This document shows, piece by piece, positions 1 through 12,482 of a DNA stretch of 64,000 nt. The stretch is from Valencia hispanica (lineage: Eukaryota; Chordata; Actinopteri; Cyprinodontiformes; Valenciidae). The stretch covers positions 13,731,571 through 13,795,570 of the forward strand of contig OY747716.1 of the NCBI GenBank assembly GCA_963556495.2. Direction: 5' to 3'. Under the pieces are notes generated by a model that was not told where the DNA came from, made no database searches, and worked only from the letters and a program-made list of their open reading frames with translations. The translations under genes and the position numbers were made by a program. How positions within the stretch are numbered: position 1 is the stretch's first letter; every line of letters begins with the position of its first letter.

Positions 1-169
1 GGTGCTCCGGGTTAATGTGGTAGGCTAAACTTGAGCTGCTTCGGTGACAAGCAAACTCCTTCTTACAAAGAAGGCATATCACTCTACTTTTATCATGGTG
101 GTGTTTTTGAAATGCTAATTTTCCATTTGTAGGACCGACAACTTTCATATGCTCTACCATTTTCACTTC
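1..169 (-). pseudogene. BED-type zinc finger, N-terminal part of hAT transposase or ZBED-like protein (partial)
   Basis: This reading frame is open from 169 down to base 1, with an in-frame stop just upstream at 170-172 and candidate ATG codons at 158-160 and 146-148. It encodes a short leader and then a Cys-X2-Cys pair (residues ICLLCKKEF), a Ser-rich stretch and a C-terminal His pair (AYHINPEH). That is the spacing of a BED zinc finger, a DNA-binding domain at the N-terminus of many hAT transposases and of domesticated ZBED proteins. The rest of the protein is outside the window, so I cannot say whether it is an intact transposase, a dead copy or a host ZBED gene. The hAT-like terminus just upstream favours a transposon. 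Confidence 0.6.
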
Positions 170-447
170 TCATCTCTGCAACTAACTGCTTCTGCTCACC
201 TTGCCGTCACAGGAAGTCAGTCAGCAGCCAATCGATGTCCAATTCAGGGTGTGGTTAACCTTAACCCTTAACAACTCAAGCAGATGAAGCCAAAAACCTA
301 AAAAAAAATACAAATTTAAAGGCAACTCACAAGCAAAGTTAAGTAAAGTTATAGATTAAAAATGAGATTAACGCGATTAAAAAACATAGCGAGCTAAATA
401 TGGCTGTAATTAATTAATCGCAATTAACGCGATAATTTGACACCCCT
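1..447 (-). mobile_element. hAT-like transposon end with BED finger (runs off left edge)
   Basis: The block reads on the minus strand: its 5' end lies near 447 and its coding part starts near 169 and leaves the window at base 1. The outer end carries a TTTGACACCCC-type terminus (about 436-447), which resembles the complement of the CAGGGGTGTCAAA ends common in hAT elements. An AT-rich subterminal zone (361-435) repeats ACGCGATTAA-type words in both orientations. A perfect terminus and target duplication cannot be shown because the other end is outside the window. Confidence 0.6.
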
Positions 448-524
448 ATGTGATTTCCTGTTTAGTCCTATGTTAAACAATGTAAAAAAAATAGGACCCT
501 AGCATATCTGGAACGGAGTGGCGA

Positions 525-645
525 GACAACACGCTTCTGGGAGTGCGCCAGTGTAAACCAAACCATTGACTATAACAGCTTCTATTAACCATGGAGACTG
601 TGACGCTGCTGTAATGCGCCAGGAGTAGTGTTGTATGGTGTAACT
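525..645. repeat. Fragment related to the Harbinger-like family of this window
   Basis: The words ACGCTTCTGGGA and CATTGACTATAA occur in the same order here as ACGCTTCTGGGA and CATTGTCTATAA inside the Harbinger-like element at 13391-15680. I see neither termini nor a target duplication, so this is at most an internal fragment. Confidence 0.35.
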
Positions 646-647
646 CC

Positions 648-3160
648 CAATTTACACCAACGACAGAAATAATGTGTATAATATTACAGGGAGATGAAAT
701 TCAATCAGGTCTAATTTTAGTTTAATTTTAGTCATTTAGAAAGGTGAGACGAGTAGAAAAAGTAACAAATAAGACATTGAATCCAAATCTTTTCAGAACA
801 ATCAAAACCAAAATCTGAAAAAAAGTGAAAAAACTGCTTTAAAAAGAAAAAAATTTCCTCAAAGATGTGAGTGGGCCAACAACAAAATCCTCAATACTTT
901 CAGTTGACACTATTGTGGATTCTTTGTTAAATAACGTAGCAAAATATAGACAATTAAAATTAGACACACAGATGACTAAAGTGTGAGTAACACTGGTTGA
1001 TGAAGTTTGGCAGACATACTTCAAGGAAATGGTCAGATGCTTTTTATTTTAAAACAATTGCACTAATTATTACAAGTGGGAGTTAGGTTTTTGTAGGAGT
1101 ACATTTCTGGCACCTAAATAACAATTTGAATGAAAAAGCAAAGCAATAAAAAAAACAGACTGTCATTTTGTTTTATAGTTGATTATGCTTTATGCTAGTT
1201 TGATTGAATTTCAGTCTTGGTCTAGCTGATTTAACATAAACGAGATAAATTAGGAAACATCCTGACAATGTTCCAAGTAAAACAGAGGATTATATTATAC
1301 CTTGTTTCTGATCATATTTAACTGGACTCATACATGTGTGCATGCTAATCTACCATTTTAATTCTGTTTTATTAGAAGTTTAACTCCAGCTGTTCTTGAT
1401 TCATAATTCTTCCATAAGCCAACCCTTACCTGGTTCACCGTGTTCAGTAACAGTGTAAACAAAACTGTTTCAAGGCCTCAAATTTTTCTGTTTGGATTGC
1501 CGAAAATTATAGATTGAAACGACAAAACACTTGATTTCCCATAATGCCTTCCTCTTAGACACAGCATTTAGCTGACAGCTGCTCTTTGCAGATTCTTCTC
1601 TCTCGACCTCTCCCTGCCACTCTCATGTAGGTCCCTCTGTTTTGAGAAGGAAACACACTTCAGCCTGCTCTGGGTCAAGCTACGGGATAAGGAAATGGAT
1701 TTTTCCTTGTTTTCCTTTTTTTCAGAATGGGTCTTCAGAGAACCTTGAGCTATGTGGCAGGAACGAATGACCTTTTATAACTTTCTATAAAAAAATCGAA
1801 AAGTAAGCTGGTCCAATAAGAGACGTCTGTGGCGCATGGCCTTATGAATGGTAAAGGTGTATATGGAGCTTAAGTGGGCTTGACATGATCCATTTACATC
1901 TGCTCTGGGAAAATGTCTCATATTGGAAATGGTTACCATGGAAAATTAAGTTCCTGCAGGAGAAATGTAATGTAAGTTGTCAGTGCTGCATGAATAGAAA
2001 ACCCTTCTTTTTTTTTTTGCATATGCACATTTTGAATCCAACTTGCGATCTTGGATGTAGCTCTCTTGCATGCTATTTCACTAAGCACTTACAGTATTGC
2101 AAGTTTTTACACAAACGCACTTGAATAAGAAAGACTAACCTTCCAGGAGTTTTGCTAACAGTTGATTGTCAGTGCCTGAAAGCCCTGCAGCATGATTTGA
2201 GAGCTATTGTAATTGCTGTGTACCTCTCTGTGGGAACTTTCAAAAAGTTAAAGTTCAAACATTCTTAGTTGGAGTAAATAGCATGCCATTTAGCTCCGTG
2301 AGAAGCCTCAGGCAGGGCCGCACTCATCCCCAACCTGGGTAAAGACACACCTTTGTCTCATAACTGAATGCCAGACAATAGGCAGGGTTATTATGTCAGT
2401 TTTACTCCCCACTCTCATCTCCCTCGAACTGACACACAAACTTAGACATGTCTCACTGCTAACTTCACAGCAGTCCCACAGTCATAATTGTGTTCTCCAG
2501 AAAGGGAGGGATTTTTTGTTCTTTCTCTGTTCCACAAAGAAGTTCCATCACTCAGATTTGCCAATTATCAAATCAAACTTGGCAAACAAAACGGGCGTCT
2601 TTGTGAGTTAGCTTGTGTGCTAGAGAAGGGTGGGAAGAAGACAGTTTATGTGACTTAGGGGTGAGGAAGTGCACAGAAACAGGTTTACAGTACTGTCAAT
2701 AAACCAGACTTAAAAATACTTTTTAACAAGCATATTTATTTATACACTTTCCAGTTAGCAATACCTGACACAGATATATGTTTTTCTGTTTCGATTGATT
2801 ACACACATTTCATCAATGAGAAAAAAAACTAAGAAGAGAACTACGAAGAACATTAATTGTTTTTGTTTTTACAAAATGGTTTTACAAATCCAGCCTGTAT
2901 TCTAGAGAATCTGTGTACGGAATCAATGTACAATTATTCAGTCAAAGTTTCATGTCAGTATTTGTGGTTTTCCACTTTTTATGCAATCCAAAATTGGTTG
3001 AGTGCCAATAAAATCATGTGCTTTTTGGAAGATTCATTTTTCAGTTTCTTTAGAAACAACAGATCAAGGTTTTGATTTACCTTTACATGTTTCGACAGCA
3101 TCTACTGTCTTCTACCGAAGTGTCACTTGGAGGATGGTTACGCCCTCCGCTGTTTGCTGC
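648..3160. other. No recognisable gene; AT-rich anonymous DNA
   Basis: Both strands are densely stopped. The longest open frames are under 90 codons, overlap one another and show no family motif. I see no element termini or tandem arrays here. Confidence 0.5.
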
Positions 3161-3164
3161 CTGC

Positions 3165-3325
3165 CTAAGGGCGACGTACCATGTGTGGGTCATCTCTGTT
3201 CATAATTTCGATGGCCCCCTTTATCCAACGAGGGTATCTGTCGCACTCCGAACAGATAACTCTGGCCATTTCCCAGTCCATTACGCGGTTATTTCTCTTG
3301 CAGTGGTCAGTTATGGCTGATTTCC
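3165..3325 (-). pseudogene. Penelope-like element, C-terminal endonuclease-region remnant
   Basis: The minus-strand translation begins KSAITDHCKRNNRVMDWE and continues through RWIKGAIEIMNRDD to a stop at 3165-3167. From memory, the pattern K-S-A-h-x-[DE]-H, then a W near D/N, then a basic RWIKEAI-like helix ending MNRDEG is the tail of the GIY-YIG endonuclease region of Penelope-like retroelements. No GIY-YIG core or reverse transcriptase is readable upstream (higher coordinates), so this is a 5'-truncated fragment. Assignment to Penelope rather than another GIY-YIG-bearing retroelement is uncertain. Confidence 0.45.
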
Positions 3326-3329
3326 GGTT

Positions 3330-5175
3330 GGTTTGTTGTCTGTGGACTTTTTACATTTTGTTTAGATATCTTCTCAACATTAAAAAAAGGTCAAAGGGAT
3401 ATCACCATGGATACCAGTTTGCAGACTTTTTAAATCATTAACCTTCAAATTTTGTGATTATTCAAAGCGGGCGTTTTTTGTAATTATTGTACTTAATATA
3501 GTAGTCAAATCAATTACTCATATGGTAATATCACTCTCACACTCCTATCAAGGAGTAGAAAAGGAGAAGGAAATTTAGGAAGCCTTAAAATGTTCTTAAA
3601 GACTGAATTGTGACTTTAGGCATGTAAAAAAAGGTTTGATCAACATTTTGAATACATTTTAACATAAAAGTAATTTTTATTGGCATGACGCTTATGAATG
3701 GTATCTGTGTTTGCTGACCTATGGTGTTGTGCAGTTCGATTAAGTGAAGAAAAGATTGAAATAAATCCCCAGAAATAATGAAGAGAAGTTGAGGCACCCA
3801 CTGATGACCTTCCTGAAATGTGCGACGAAGAAAAGCTCAACAACAGGGGGGGAAAAAACTCAAATTACTATAAATCCCTCTCTCTCTCTCACTCCGTTTC
3901 TATGACTGCCGTCTCTTTCTCTGACATGCAGCCCCTGTCCTGGCAGAGTTGGAAAATGTCAGCCCATAGACTGGCAGAGGATGAAGGGTAGTGGGAAAAG
4001 GAAATGTGGGAGAAGGGTACAGGGAGATGGACGTGGAGGCAAGAGCGGAAGAACCATGTTTATGAGGTTTTCAGACACCATATTTGTCTAGAGTTCTATC
4101 CATTTTGAACCGGTTCAGTCACAGTTCATGAAATAGAGAGCTTCCATTTACCGGCCTGCATTTGACAAGCCTGGACTCAAATACACAGCGCTACTGGAGT
4201 GGAGAGGATGAGTGCCTGAGTGAATTTGCTTCATGTGTTTTCCTGTCAGTGTGCTATTAAATAAAACTTTTCTTGGCACACATTTTTACCTTCCAAATTC
4301 TCATTCTAGACTGCCTGACTCAATGAATGTTTTATCAGGGAAGGGTTAGGGTTATTTTATCTTTTAGGCCACACACTGTCCCAAATAATATCTGTCTTCT
4401 GTTTTCTACATGAAACATTAGATAAATTAAGTCTTTTAATTAAAGACTGGGCATTAAAGCAAAGGTTACTCAAGGGTTAGCCAGTGCGGCGCTGCATCAT
4501 GGGAGTCTTGGTCACTGGACGGAGCCAGCATCATGTGATTGAATAAGACGGACCAGTGTTGTGTAAGTGGATATAGAGAGTGTTAGAGAAACAAAGAGAC
4601 ATAGTAATAGAGAGTTGGTTTGGAAGGGCGGGGGGGGGGGGCTGATGGGGGGCTACTGCCTGGGTTTACAACCAGGGCCGGGCAAAGGGGAAGAGGGGTA
4701 GGCGGCTAGAGAGACATGGATCAGAGGCACTGTCGCCTTTGAACAACAATGCACTGTTTGCCCTGTAATCCTGTGATTCATCTGGCTCAATGGAAGACAC
4801 TCGATAGCAGATGATAATGAGAGTGCAACCCCAGACAGCCTGGCTGCCAAGAGCTTTTCCTCACCAGGCCAACAGCTACTTAATGCATGGTGTCTGACCA
4901 GAGTCTTCACCTTTCTTCCCCAACATGGATCGTTCAGGCCCAGTGATGAGCTCACTCTGTCCTTAGGGGAGTGACTTTAAAATCAGCTGGTGCTACCTAG
5001 TTTCAGAAGTGTGTTTGACATATTTGCTAATTCATGCTTCCTGGTCTGAGCTCAGTGGGTTTGGATGGGTTTACAAAAACAATGTTTGAGCTATAGCAAC
5101 CAGACATCATTTCTAAAAGGCTTCCATAGGTAAAATGACCTAGGTAAGACTGACTACAGAGTAAAAAGGTATGTT
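3330..5175. other. No recognisable gene
   Basis: Anonymous DNA with a short CT-rich run (about 3877-3892) and a 12-base G run near 4630. The 100-codon minus frame at 4653-4955 lacks any domain, and its composition looks like chance. Confidence 0.45.
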
Positions 5176-5179
5176 AAGA

Positions 5180-5470
5180 CTAGAGGTCACGCTAGAATCT
5201 TTTGTTGTCTGTCATTTGGACGGACGGGATAAAAAAAAAATCTGGTCATAATCTATTTTTACCCGTCAATTTTTAAAAATGTGATAATGTAATATTCAGT
5301 AGTATATCATTTTCATTCATTTGGATTCATATTCAATCCTAACAAACTGAAACAGAGAATCTACATTGTTGCATCACAAATCGAGCAGCTTATTAGGCTA
5401 CATGTATTAAGTATAAACATTTCACCTGCTGTGGCCTGAACACTAAGCATTGAGCTGAACTGACCTCCTG
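5180..5470 (+). repeat. Dispersed hAT-like terminus, family 'AGAGGTCGC', copy 1
   Basis: It starts CTAGAGGTCACGCTAGAAT, continues with a GTCATTT-GACGGACGG motif and TCTGGTCATAATC, then a stretch ending GCTGTGGCCTGAA. The same order of words occurs at 54621, 27022 and 63460. The outer bases resemble hAT-type ends (CAGAGGT). No opposite terminus or 8-bp duplication could be assigned. Confidence 0.5.
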
Positions 5471-5474
5471 TTGG

Positions 5475-7060
5475 GGCATAATGGAGGCTGAATCCATTCT
5501 CTGTTGCCACACTGGAGACTGGAATTACAAACTCCACTTTAGCCAAAGTTTTGAAATCCGTGAATATTTATCGAGTTGAACTGATCAGAATTTGTCAAGA
5601 CTCTCTGAACGACATCTTTTCTGATCACTTTAGCGTTAGGAAATCCCGCAGCATGGACTCTTTTTACATCAGAGGTTAGGCTGCAGTGATCTGAAACTGC
5701 TGGTCTGTTTCCGGTGCAGTTACAGATGCGCTCCATGCCTCTGTAACTATTTGACATGCAGCCGGTCCCCTGATACCCACATGCATTGGGTACGGTGTCT
5801 GAGTGATGCTCAGATGCTCTCGTGGCAATCTTTTTTTTTTTTATTTATTCAGTTATCTAAACTCTGTGTGTAAAGTCGAAAATGTCTGCACCTCCATACC
5901 AAGTGGTCAGGGGTGTGAATTTCAGTCCGTCAAAATGACCAATGGCCTTCACATTTTTCATCAAAACAACAAATAACAATCAAATACGGAAAATATTCGG
6001 TTAGCACAACCCCTGGTTAGGAGTCTGTAGCACATCTTTGAACAATAATTACTAAGCAGAGCCAGAGGGACTATTCTGGAACAACCTCTTGCCGGGCACT
6101 TTAAAGGTTTTTTTTTCCACCAGTAAACAAGTAGAAAAGGAAGATGAACATAGAAAAGTAACACTTGGTCTGAATGAGGATTAGTATTTTTAATTTGTTG
6201 GTGAGCTGCACTTTAAAAAACACTCAGCTCTGATATATTAGCAGTGGCGTCACAAGGTGAAACACATTTTACCAGTGCAAAGTGAGGTGTGGGAGTTTAT
6301 TTTTTTTCATGGAACATCTATCAAAATGGAACTTTGTTGTGTTTGCTCTTTTATTGCAAATATGCCAAATGGCTGTGTTGCCTGGTTATGTGGAAAAGAT
6401 AAGGTCAGGGTGGGAGCGATTTTGTTCAAAAAAAGTGCAAAGGTTTCTAATGTGCTACTTTCAATAGTGCGCTAAACAAGGGTCAAGGTAATTCTGTCCC
6501 ATACGTTACAACTTACAATGCACTGGGGAACAGGGTGCATGAAAAACCAGCTTTCCTTGATCAAGTGATAATAACAGGATGTAATGAAGGGTCAACTCTG
6601 TATTTCGTACCAGAAGGATCATTTCATTGCCAGGATGCACATGTATCGGAAAATTCCTGTCATAGCCTGTTCAGTTCAGTTGTTGCAGAGATTTTCAGAA
6701 ACCTAGCAAAAATAAATAAATCCCACTTCAGAAAGTCTGAACTATCCCTTTCAGATGGAAATCCACTGATAGGCTCTGGACTAACAAATATCAGTGTTTC
6801 AGAACTTGTGAATTTTAGTTTTGATCGTTCACAATATTCACTCTGTCTATTCTGTGCCACTATGCCATTGTTTTCTAGTTGTGATTATCCAAGGCTCTTT
6901 GTGCTTATGGTTAGAACTGGGTTTTTTATTTGAATTCTTTTGGATCTTGAAAGTCTATCACTAATGGTATTTCACACCATTTTCGTTGACATTCTGTTCT
7001 ATCTATTTTCTATTTTCAATTTTTCCTTTTGTCCTTGGTAGATCCTGTCCTGTTGCCGCT
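5475..7060. other. No recognisable gene; possible second hAT-like end near 5908
   Basis: A CAGGGGTGTGAATTTCAGTC sequence at 5908 looks like a hAT-type left end and is followed by GTCAAAATGACC, a relative of the GTCATTTTGAC motif of the neighbouring repeat. The rest is AT-rich. The 132-codon open frame at 6535-6933 has no family motif. Confidence 0.35.
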
Positions 7061-7067
7061 TTATTTT

Positions 7068-7081
7068 ACACACACACACGC

Positions 7082-7144
<63 letters not shown>
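7068..7144. repeat. (CA)n microsatellite, about 77 bp
   Basis: A nearly pure CA repeat with two CG interruptions near its left end. It creates spurious Thr-His open frames. Confidence 0.97.
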
Positions 7145-7147
<3 letters not shown>

Positions 7148-7224
7148 CAAAATCTTCTCTTTTCATATCTTTTCAAAGCTGCAGTATCTTTTTTTAATCT
7201 ATAGTAGTATCTGTACTTAACACT

Positions 7225-7239
7225 CCCCCCCCCCCCCCC
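7225..7239. repeat. Poly-C run (15 bases)
   Basis: Uninterrupted cytosine run just downstream of the CA repeat. Confidence 0.9.
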
Positions 7240-7244
7240 AGTGG

Positions 7245-8515
7245 ACTGGTTTCTTTTAAAATTAAATGTTGCTTTTTGTTTTAAGGTGACTTTAGGAGTT
7301 TTGAAAGGTGACTAAGTAAAACAGTTTATCAAGTGTGTTTATATCTATAGAGCTATGTGATCCATGGATTTAGGATTGGACATGGTCCTTAAATCAAAGC
7401 CTGTGACTGCAAAGATTCAGCAAAGAAAACAGATTTATGGATAATTTGCTCGAACAGCTTTCGTGCTGGAGACTCCCATACGCTCATAAAGTTGCTTTAA
7501 CACAAAATAAAAGCGAGGCAAATTCTGAAGACGGCATCTAAAGGTAGTTAATACAATTCGCTGGTTTCCTGCTGTTTAGTCATCAGTTCTTTAACCTCAG
7601 CAGGGGAAAACAGGAGAGCACAGCGAGCGGTTGGCTCCCCCGGCTGTGTGTGTGGCGGCGTTAATGCTGAGAGAGGCGTCCAAGTTTCGCTGCATTCTTC
7701 ACGGAAGGGGCGAGAGAGTTGTACCAGAGCTTTTTTTTTTTTTACAGTCAGAGAGTGTTCCACTCCAATGAAAGTAGTAGTAGTAGGTGTTAAAGGGAGG
7801 GAGTGGGAAGTGAAAGTCTGCTGTTGTCTTACATCCTTTAGGGAAAATCTGTTGTTTCCCTCTGCTGCCTCACTGATGGAGAAGGTCACTTGCGTGCTTT
7901 TTTCACATATTAACTAGATTTGCTCACAGAGAGCAAAGTGCAGACTGTGTGTGTTGATAATTTGGCCTCAGCTTCACATCACCTGAATCTGGTAATAAGC
8001 CTCCCCAATTCAATGCACCACTCCTAGTTTTAATTACACCGATAGTGTCACTGGCTAAGAAACAGGATATAAATGAATGAGTTCAACTTAATCAAAAGGT
8101 TCTCTCATGTCCTTCTTGGTTCCTAAACATAGATCCCCCCCCTCACATTTTATAATAGTCCATCTGAAAAAAAAACAATAACTCTACACTTGTTTGTCAA
8201 ATAACTTATGAATGGATGAAGGACCTATGAGTGGTATTACTTAAACAATACCAAAAACAAGAAACACATGTTTGGAAGATACTGGTGCTCACATTGGACA
8301 GTAGTACTATAACACTGTATTCATTGGCTGGTCCAAAATGAGTAATAATGTTGATTTTAGTCAGGTTTTTAAGGTGTCTACTGCAAGGTTCAATGGCAAA
8401 TCAATCCTGTGTAGTTTCCTATGTGTATGACGAGGATAGTTCCAGTACAATGTTTGCGTTGCTGTTCTTTCAGCTGTATAACGACACAATTTCCTCTGTC
8501 AGAATGCCTAGTGTT
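7245..8515. other. No recognisable gene
   Basis: Unique-looking sequence. Overlapping frames of 89-113 codons at 7548-7917 run antisense to each other across a poly-T run and have no motif. I see no splice-bounded exon. Confidence 0.4.
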
Positions 8516-8519
8516 ATAG

Positions 8520-9760
8520 ACACTGAGGGCTCGGGGTGGGGGTTGGGGGATGTGTGGCTGCCTTCCCCACATCCCACCCCTCTGTTGTAAATGTACATTA
8601 TAACAACACGCATCAACACCATACTCGAGCGGGAGGATGGAGGCTAGGGGTCTTTTCACACCCCTGCTTGCTACGGGCCATCAGGGGTTGGGGTCCGGAG
8701 GAGGACAGGCGGTCTGGTCGGGGTCCTGGGCTGTCGGGCTGCTTTGCTACTGTGGGGCCCCTGGCGGTCTGCTTGTCTCCGTCCTAGAAGGTAGGGGGTC
8801 CACCTCCCGGGTCCGGGGGCTGGTGGTTCTACTGGGGCATCGGTACCTGGACCTGGGAGCATAAAGTGTGCATGGGGTGTGTGAGTGAGGGTACAGCGTC
8901 ATTTTTTTGGGTGTCTTGGTGAGTCAGTGAGAATGTATGGGTTTAAGAGGGAGGGAACGTATGACTTTGTCTGTATGTCTTTGCTCACCTGTCAGGTTGG
9001 ATCTTGGTCTGCCCCCTCGCCTGGCGCACCTCAGGCCTTACACTTAATGGGGGGCCTATTTCCCCTCCGTCACTCCCCGCCGGTGACGGGGGCCCCTGCC
9101 TGCCGGTGCATCGGTGGTCAATCCGGTTCGGACCTGGTGCGTGCCTGGCCGGGCCTGGGGGGGCCGGTGTGTCGGTCGGCCGATGCGGTGGGCTGATATC
9201 TTCCTTTGGTTGGTTGGGGGACCTCTTTTAGAGGTGCCAGGTTTGGGATTGTTGGGTGGTGCCTGCTCGGTGGCTCGGCGGGATGCGGATCCGGCGTCTC
9301 TGCTCATTTGATCACCTGTTCTGTGTGCGCCGTGCGTGGCCGGTTCATTGGCGGGTTGGACCGGCCCTGGCCCTCGTTGGATGCCTGGTCTCGGCGCCCT
9401 GCGTTGCGCGGGATCAGGACCCAGGAGCTGGTACAACTTGGTGTCCAGATGCTGGCTGAGCCCGGCCTGGGGATGCTGTCCATCCCCTGCGGCTATCAGT
9501 GGGGCGCTGGGATATTGGCGGTGGGGATTGGCCTAGGGTGGAGGCGGCGTCCTGTGGGTATGGATCCAGACTTCAATGTCTTCCTGTGTTTTCTTTGTTC
9601 CCCTTCCTCTCTTGTATTTTCAACTCACCCTCTCTCTTGACTTTTTGTTTCCTACCTCTCTTCTTCATCTTCCTTCTTTCTTCTCCTTAATTTTCCGTCT
9701 CCGTGTCCATAACATCAGGAAATAAAAACCCCAACAATTCATAATAAAGATTTTTCACAC
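8520..9760 (+). repeat. GC-rich, G-skewed block; probable untranslated part of an unclassified retroelement
   Basis: About 1.05 kb is markedly GC-rich and G-skewed on the plus strand (many GGGG and GGCCGG words). It is followed by a pyrimidine tract at about 9577-9705 and then AATAAA and AATAAAG words (9720-9750). GC-rich body, pyrimidine tract and A-rich end suggest the plus-strand 3' end of a retroelement. The open frames up to 144 codons on both strands overlap and follow from few stops in GC-rich DNA. I do not recognise the family. Confidence 0.4.
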
Positions 9761-9764
9761 ATAT

Positions 9765-12475
9765 ATCAAGTGGAGTACTATAGCAAAAGCTGTACTGCTC
9801 CGCTTGTGAAAGTAAATCTTTTGGGCTTCTACTTGGTACTCAGACACCAATTCTGAGCTCCACACTGCCAAACAGGACACGTGCAAAAAAAAAAAAAAAG
9901 AATGCCTAGTGTTCAAAAGGGGGAGAGCAGCAGCTCTACTAAGTTGAGAGCAAAATGTGATCTTATTCAAATGCATATTTATCTCCCTGTCCATGGTAAA
10001 ACCTGATAAGATGGTTTAAAAGTGCCATTGTTGACAGAATTTACAATGTTTTGTAAGTTATGTCAAATACTGTCCAAATGAGAAGATATTCAATGTTTTT
10101 TTTGTGTGTGTACCTTCTCATGGTGACGTTGAACACATCAGAGACTGAAAATGAGAGACAGTGGTGCGTGGAAGAAAGAATTTGTAAAGAAAGTTCAGAT
10201 TAGATGTGCACTTACAAAATAGTTAGGGGAACAGATGCACCATGGAATAACGAGCAGAAGCAGAGCTGACTGGACATATTAAGGAGCCTCTCATAAATAG
10301 AGTTGCCAAAAAATGTAACGACATATGCGTTACAAGCCAGCCTTTCAGATTTCAGCGAAGTAGTTAGTGAAGTCGATTGCTTTTCCTACAGCAACAACAC
10401 CTCAATATGCTGGTGCGCTGATTAATACACGATAAGACTGATCCTGTATCCTCCTTGATGCGGAAAGTGTTGTTGTAGGATCGATGGTGTTTGTGGGATG
10501 GATGGAGTATGTTTGCTGCAGCTGCAGTAAAGTAGTGTGACTTGCCATTTAATTATTTATAGTGAGCTGCATTTTTAAAGTAACTAATTTGTAGTTTAGC
10601 CAAATGTATTCTTTTTAAACTGTTTCAACAGTCATGTTCAGATATGTGGAGCCTCGTTCACTGTTATAAAAAAAAACATCACAAAAAGAATTGAGCTTCC
10701 AGCAATTTAAAAGAAAATGCCAGCTGCACATTAAATGAAAGTGTATCTTTACTTTTTTTTTTCTTTTTCCAAAACAGTCAACCAAGATAAATAATAAATC
10801 GATTTATTCGGGTCCTCCTTCCAATCTATGGAAGACGACGCTACGGCTATGAATATGTCATCCCTCATAAATTCTAGAAGTTGTAATTCCCTCATGTGTT
10901 CAAGCTTCATTTTATCATACAAGAGCCAGTTTCATGGGAACTTTACATAGAATACTCCAGTTCTGGATGGCCCCAGTCTAATTCACACAAATTCGCCATG
11001 GGTTATTGGAGTAAGTTGAATAGCAAAAACAAATTTGTATCTTTGTGCAAGTAAGTGACAGTGGCACTGCCCAAACCAAGAAAAATTAAACAAATACAAC
11101 CCTTAACTCTGATTGGCTGTTCAAACATCCCCTCATTCTACCAACCTTTGTTTAACCCTTTTCAGTGTCTTTTTTTGTTCCCCCTTAACTCCAATCCGCA
11201 AAGTTGGCAGTCCCATCTGGCATTTCCTGGAGTCCTCGCTGTGACCAATGACAGGAATGTTGACAGAAGTTGTACTTGGGACAAAACCCTGAAGAAGACC
11301 GGAGGGTAAAAGGCGAGCTGTGGCTAATTCATACATCCCTAGGTGCAGTCAGATCTGGACACTGGGTCTTCATTTGATTTTCTATTCTGGGTGACTTGGG
11401 TTTCTTAGGGTTAGAAAACAGGAGGAGGGGAAGGAAGTAGATTAGCTAATTGTAAATCCAGTGAAAATCATGTATTTGTCCAGAGTATTTTCTTCAAGTC
11501 GGAAAGGCAGACAGGTTTGCAAGTCAGTAAAAATGATCTTTTTGAATAGGGTCCCTTAAAAAGAACTGTTTGCACTCTGCTTTATCCCTCAGACGCCGAG
11601 GTGTTTATGTAGGAAGGAGCTCTTAAGTTGAGTCCTGTTTTGGGAAAAACCAGGACAGTCTGAAAGCATGGAGGAATAGACAGACAGACGGATGGATGTT
11701 AGGCTGAAAGAGAGACCTGTTTACGGTTAGTTTTGCTGTCAGGCTTCAGTAAACAGGAAAAGGGCCATTCTCTCAAAGTCATGCTTTGGTCCCACCCGGA
11801 ACGGTCCGGGAGATTTCCTGCATCCAGTTAGCCAAGAAACGGGCCGTGACAACTGTGGCAGAAGGGAGGGAAGGAATGGGCCAGCTGTCCACTGGCAACA
11901 CTAGCAGGACTGTCCCACTTGTTGGTCTCCGCTTCCTGAGCCAGGCTTGCCGTCTCTGCCAAATTTCCACCTCAGTCACAAAGACCTATGACCTCAAACT
12001 GGCACACAAACATACATCCATTTTCTTCATTCATTCGAGCACAAATACAGTTATAGAAAACTAAAAGTTGTAAAAAGTGGCCCGTGCAGACATGTAAATG
12101 AATCGATTTTAAAAACCTCAAATGCTCGCTGTTGAGGGCTACTTTGCAGACATGAGGTAGACGTTGGGTCTTGTAAACTCTGACAGATGATGTGTGATTC
12201 AGAGGCTGAAATGTTGCCTTAATCTGAATGTACGTGCTGGAAAGCGACAGGTTGCTGCATATTAAATCGGTGTCTTGGTCCGAGGTCTGGGTTTGTATCT
12301 GAATGTAAAATGGGTGAGAAGATGATTCAGTCTAACTAAACACCTGTTTTGGGATGGTTTACAATGCTCGATGACCAAATAAAAATATTTTAATAAAAAT
12401 GTCTCTTTTGACACATTCACTTATTTTTCTTCCTGAACTGCTGCATGATGAGCTTCATGTAGCTGAAATTAACTT
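9765..12475. other. No recognisable gene
   Basis: Mixed-composition DNA with short homopolymers (poly-A near 9886, poly-T near 10750). Open frames of 60-92 codons at 11055-11336 and 11779-12064 lie on both strands and lack motifs. I see nothing else supportable. Confidence 0.4.
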
Positions 12476-12482
12476 GCAGGTT

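Noticed and set aside
6535..6933. 132-codon plus-strand open frame
   Set aside because: No family motif and no splice or promoter context. An overlapping 66-codon antisense frame is equally open, which suggests chance.
6986..7220. Frame encoding a Thr-His repeat
   Set aside because: Direct translation of the CA microsatellite.
9056..9640. Overlapping 126- and 144-codon frames in the GC-rich block
   Set aside because: They run on opposite strands through the same low-stop GC-rich sequence. Gly, Pro and Arg dominate and no domain is visible.
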